Source: a bacterium (GTDB lineage: Bacteria; Desulfobacterota; GWC2-55-46; S146-80; JALXFI01). Taken from it: a stretch of 6,898 bases of DNA. Positions 4,870 through 6,898 of this stretch are shown here, piece after piece. The notes beneath the pieces are model-generated. The model did no database searches. It was not told the origin of the DNA and saw nothing but the letters and a program-made list of their open reading frames with translations. The translations under genes and the position numbers were made by a program. The number at the start of each line of letters is the position of its first letter. The first letter of the stretch is position 1. The stretch lies in contig JALXFI010000138.1 of NCBI GenBank assembly GCA_027069035.1, forward strand, positions 1 through 6,898, read 5' to 3'.

Positions 4870-6562
4870 AGCGAAGAGTTTGTCGTTTTTTTTATCGGTT
4901 GCGTTTGCCGCAATAGCTATCTCTTTTACAGGATTCTACCTTAATCGTTTCTTTTATCATGATGATGCCTTCATCTCTTTGAGATATGCCTATAACCTTA
5001 TACACGGCAACGGGCTTACGTGGAATCCTATGGAGAGGGTTGAAGGGTATTCAAACTTTCTCTACATAATCCTCATAAGCCTGACAGGACGTATGGGGTT
5101 TGACCTTGTAACTGCCTCAAGGGTCGTCAATATATCCGCATTCATAACCCTCATTGTCTTTATGTGGCTCTATCTGAAACACATTGGAGAGGACGGATAT
5201 TTAAGGGATATAGCCTTTATCCCTCTGATATTTACAGCAACCTCTTTCCCTCTCATTACATGGACGCTCGGCGGTCTGGAGACGCCTCTTTTTACGCTGC
5301 TTTGCACCATGGGGATATGGCTTGTAAGTGATGCAATAAACGGCAGAGGCGGCTTGAGTTCCGTAATCATAAGCTCCGTAGCCTTTTCTTTATCCGTAAT
5401 GACACGACCCGACGGAATCATCTTTGTTCTTATTACCGTCATCTTTCTATACGCCGCCGCCATTAAAGATACGGACGGCAGGAACGACAACGGTCTGTAC
5501 ATATTTATAGGGGTCTTCCTGTGGACGTTTTTGCCCTATCTGTTCTGGAAGGTCTATTATTACGGAGGCATACTGCCAAACACATACTATGTCAGGGCTG
5601 TCGGAGTTGGTATAAGGACGATCGGAGAAGGGTTTGCGTATGTTATGTACTATTGGGCATATCCTCCTTATATATTTCCAATACTTGTCATTGTATTGCA
5701 ATATTCTCTCTTTAAACGCAAGTGGGATAGAAGGATGTCTTATCTGTCTTCGATTATCGCAGTATATCTTATATATATTGTGTATATCGGCGGTGACCAC
5801 ATGCCTGCATACAGGTTTATAGCGCCCCTTATCCCGCCTTCCCTCCTGCTGCTGTACCTCGGACTCAGGTCGCTTTCCAGCCGCCTTTACGGCAAAAGGG
5901 TATTGCTTGTCTATATAAATCTGCTCTTTCTTGTATCCCTCCAGATCAGGGAATTCGTGCCACTGCCGTATAACCGCCCTGTCCTTAAAAACTGGAGGCC
6001 TGCGGATGTCTTAAAAATTCAAAAAAAGCTTGCTTCAACTTCATGGAAGGCGATGGAAAAAAAATATCTTGCCCCAAGAAGGATAGACCCGCCTGCCTTT
6101 CTTGGCGCTATTGTAGGCAAATATATTGCCAAAAACTGGCCAGAAGGCTCTTTAATCGCCCTTAATACGGCAGGCGCGGTGCCGTATTTTGCTCCGAAAA
6201 ACCGTTATATAGATATGCTGGGGGTAAACGACCCTTTTATTGCAAAACGGACAATATCCTCAAGGCCGCTCCCATGGCAGTTTGTTCCCGGATACTCAAA
6301 AGGGGATGGTGCATATGTATTGTCTAAAAATCCTGATTATATTATAGTGGGACCGATATACGGCAATGATATAAGTATTCCTGTTTTTCTGTCCGATCTT
6401 GAGATGTCGCGAAACCCCGAGTTCTATAATAATTATGAGTGGCACAGGGTCAAAATAGATGTCGGATATATAGAAGGATACGAAAACTACAAGGCAACAC
6501 ATTCGGGTTTTATGACATTTATATACTATAAACGAACAAACAGCCCTATTCCACCCAAATAG
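4859..6562 (+). CDS. GT-C family membrane glycosyltransferase, AftB-like (paralogue 2)
   Basis: A 567-residue polytopic membrane protein, tandem paralogue of the preceding gene and similar over its whole length. Residues 8-27 form the first helix. HDD (34-36) carries the putative catalytic Asp35-Asp36, followed by NGLTWNP (51-57) and VEGYSNF (61-67). RPDG (183-186), NTYY (241-244) and GGDHMPAYR (311-319) mark the membrane core. A 49-residue linker (364-412, basic and Trp/Pro-containing) leads into the soluble domain with LNTAG (435-439) and IDMLG (451-455). The linker is cut to ten residues in paralogue 1. The domain order suits AftB-like GT-C transferases using lipid-linked sugars; substrate is unknown. 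ATG 4859 lies 11 bases inside the previous gene with no clear ribosome binding site, so translation is probably coupled to that gene. The next gene starts 18 bases after the stop, making an operon. Confidence 0.87.
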   Translation: MKSEAKSLSFFLSVAFAAIAISFTGFYLNRFFYHDDAFISLRYAYNLIHGNGLTWNPMERVEGYSNFLYIILISLTGRMGFDLVTASRVVNISAFITLIVFMWLYLKHIGEDGYLRDIAFIPLIFTATSFPLITWTLGGLETPLFTLLCTMGIWLVSDAINGRGGLSSVIISSVAFSLSVMTRPDGIIFVLITVIFLYAAAIKDTDGRNDNGLYIFIGVFLWTFLPYLFWKVYYYGGILPNTYYVRAVGVGIRTIGEGFAYVMYYWAYPPYIFPILVIVLQYSLFKRKWDRRMSYLSSIIAVYLIYIVYIGGDHMPAYRFIAPLIPPSLLLLYLGLRSLSSRLYGKRVLLVYINLLFLVSLQIREFVPLPYNRPVLKNWRPADVLKIQKKLASTSWKAMEKKYLAPRRIDPPAFLGAIVGKYIAKNWPEGSLIALNTAGAVPYFAPKNRYIDMLGVNDPFIAKRTISSRPLPWQFVPGYSKGDGAYVLSKNPDYIIVGPIYGNDISIPVFLSDLEMSRNPEFYNNYEWHRVKIDVGYIEGYENYKATHSGFMTFIYYKRTNSPIPPK

Positions 6563-6580
6563 TCACTTATGGTAAATTAG

Positions 6581-6898
6581 ATGAACATAATCAAAAAGAA
6601 AACTTTATTATTTCTATCTGCTGCAACATTGATTGCATCAATAATATCTTACGGTTGTACAAAAGAAAACCATCAAGCTCATAGTTCTAAAGTATTTCTA
6701 TTGGCTGTGGATGGGTTGACATGGTCTGTTATAGATGACGGGATAAAAAGGGGGAGATTGAAAAACCTTGATTTCCTGATAAAAAACGGGGCTTCAGGAG
6801 AACTGCAATCCATTGAACCCACTGCCTCTCCTGCGGTATGGACAACCATTGCCACCGGCAAAACGCGTGCCGAACACGGGGTCACATGGTTTCAGTTG
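6581..6898 (+). CDS. Alkaline-phosphatase-superfamily lipoprotein (partial, 3' end beyond window)
   Basis: An open frame of 106 codons runs from ATG to the window edge. A basic start (MNIIKKK) and a hydrophobic stretch end in ISYGC, a lipobox-like motif with Cys26, so the protein is probably lipid-anchored to the envelope. VFLLAVDGLTW (38-48) is the first strand and metal-binding Asp (Asp44) of the type I phosphodiesterase / nucleotide pyrophosphatase branch. PTASPAVWTTIATGK (80-94) has the layout of the nucleophile loop, most likely Ser83, followed by AEHGV (97-101). The family cleaves or transfers phosphoesters using two metal ions, but the remaining metal ligands are outside the window. 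It follows the glycosyltransferases by 18 bases, consistent with co-transcription and a role in modifying an envelope glycan or lipid. The Tyr at -2 makes the lipobox imperfect. Confidence 0.8.
   Translation, partial: MNIIKKKTLLFLSAATLIASIISYGCTKENHQAHSSKVFLLAVDGLTWSVIDDGIKRGRLKNLDFLIKNGASGELQSIEPTASPAVWTTIATGKTRAEHGVTWFQL

Noticed and set aside
5447..5800. 117-codon minus-strand frame within the second glycosyltransferase
   Set aside because: Antisense shadow of a strongly supported membrane protein gene.
6679..6885. 68-codon minus-strand frame at the window end
   Set aside because: Antisense to the alkaline-phosphatase-type gene, whose nucleophile and metal motifs are clear on the + strand.
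1..6898. CRISPR array, tRNA, rRNA, integrase or complete insertion sequence
   Set aside because: No regularly spaced direct repeats, no cloverleaf or rRNA-like segments and no transposase or integrase motifs were seen.

Overview
The window looks like an AT-rich chromosome segment from a Gram-negative, probably anaerobic bacterium. The main evidence is a pair of exported c7-type triheme cytochromes. The genes also use AGA/AGG (Arg) and ATA (Ile) heavily. Together these would fit the Desulfobacterota or Nitrospirota, but no marker here fixes the phylum. All complete genes lie on the + strand.

Positions 1-724 hold no convincing intact gene. They contain a possible C-terminal gene tail (199-261), a terminator-like hairpin right after it, and degenerate copies of a palindromic repeat that reappears near 2256-2413. 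Positions 725-2118 encode two periplasmic or membrane-anchored triheme cytochromes of the c(7)-type triheme domain family. One has a basic C-terminal tail and the other an acidic one, and they probably take part in periplasmic electron transfer. A hairpin terminator (2139-2162) overlaps a good sigma70-like promoter (2160-2188). That promoter would transcribe an unusually long, strongly structured leader of about 250 nt ahead of a secreted, alpha-helical protein of unknown function (2449-3126).

After a bidirectional terminator-like hairpin and what may be the leftover tail of a minus-strand membrane gene, a second transcription unit begins. It holds two tandem, overlapping paralogues of a GT-C (AftB-like) polytopic membrane glycosyltransferase (3292-4869 and 4859-6562). 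An alkaline-phosphatase-superfamily lipoprotein follows and runs off the window (6581-6898). This second unit looks like an envelope glycan module, with lipid-linked sugar transfer on the periplasmic face plus a periplasmic phosphodiesterase or phosphotransferase. The two GT genes arose by tandem duplication. They keep long identical DNA blocks near their 5' halves, but the first lacks 39 residues that the second has.

The least ordinary feature is the intergenic palindromic repeat family. One long copy (2256-2413) forms the leader of the helical gene. A shortened copy in the same orientation lies at 262-345, with partial modules at 164-193 and 2137-2170. It could be a REP/MITE-like element, a structured regulatory RNA, or an element co-opted as a leader; the sequence alone does not decide.
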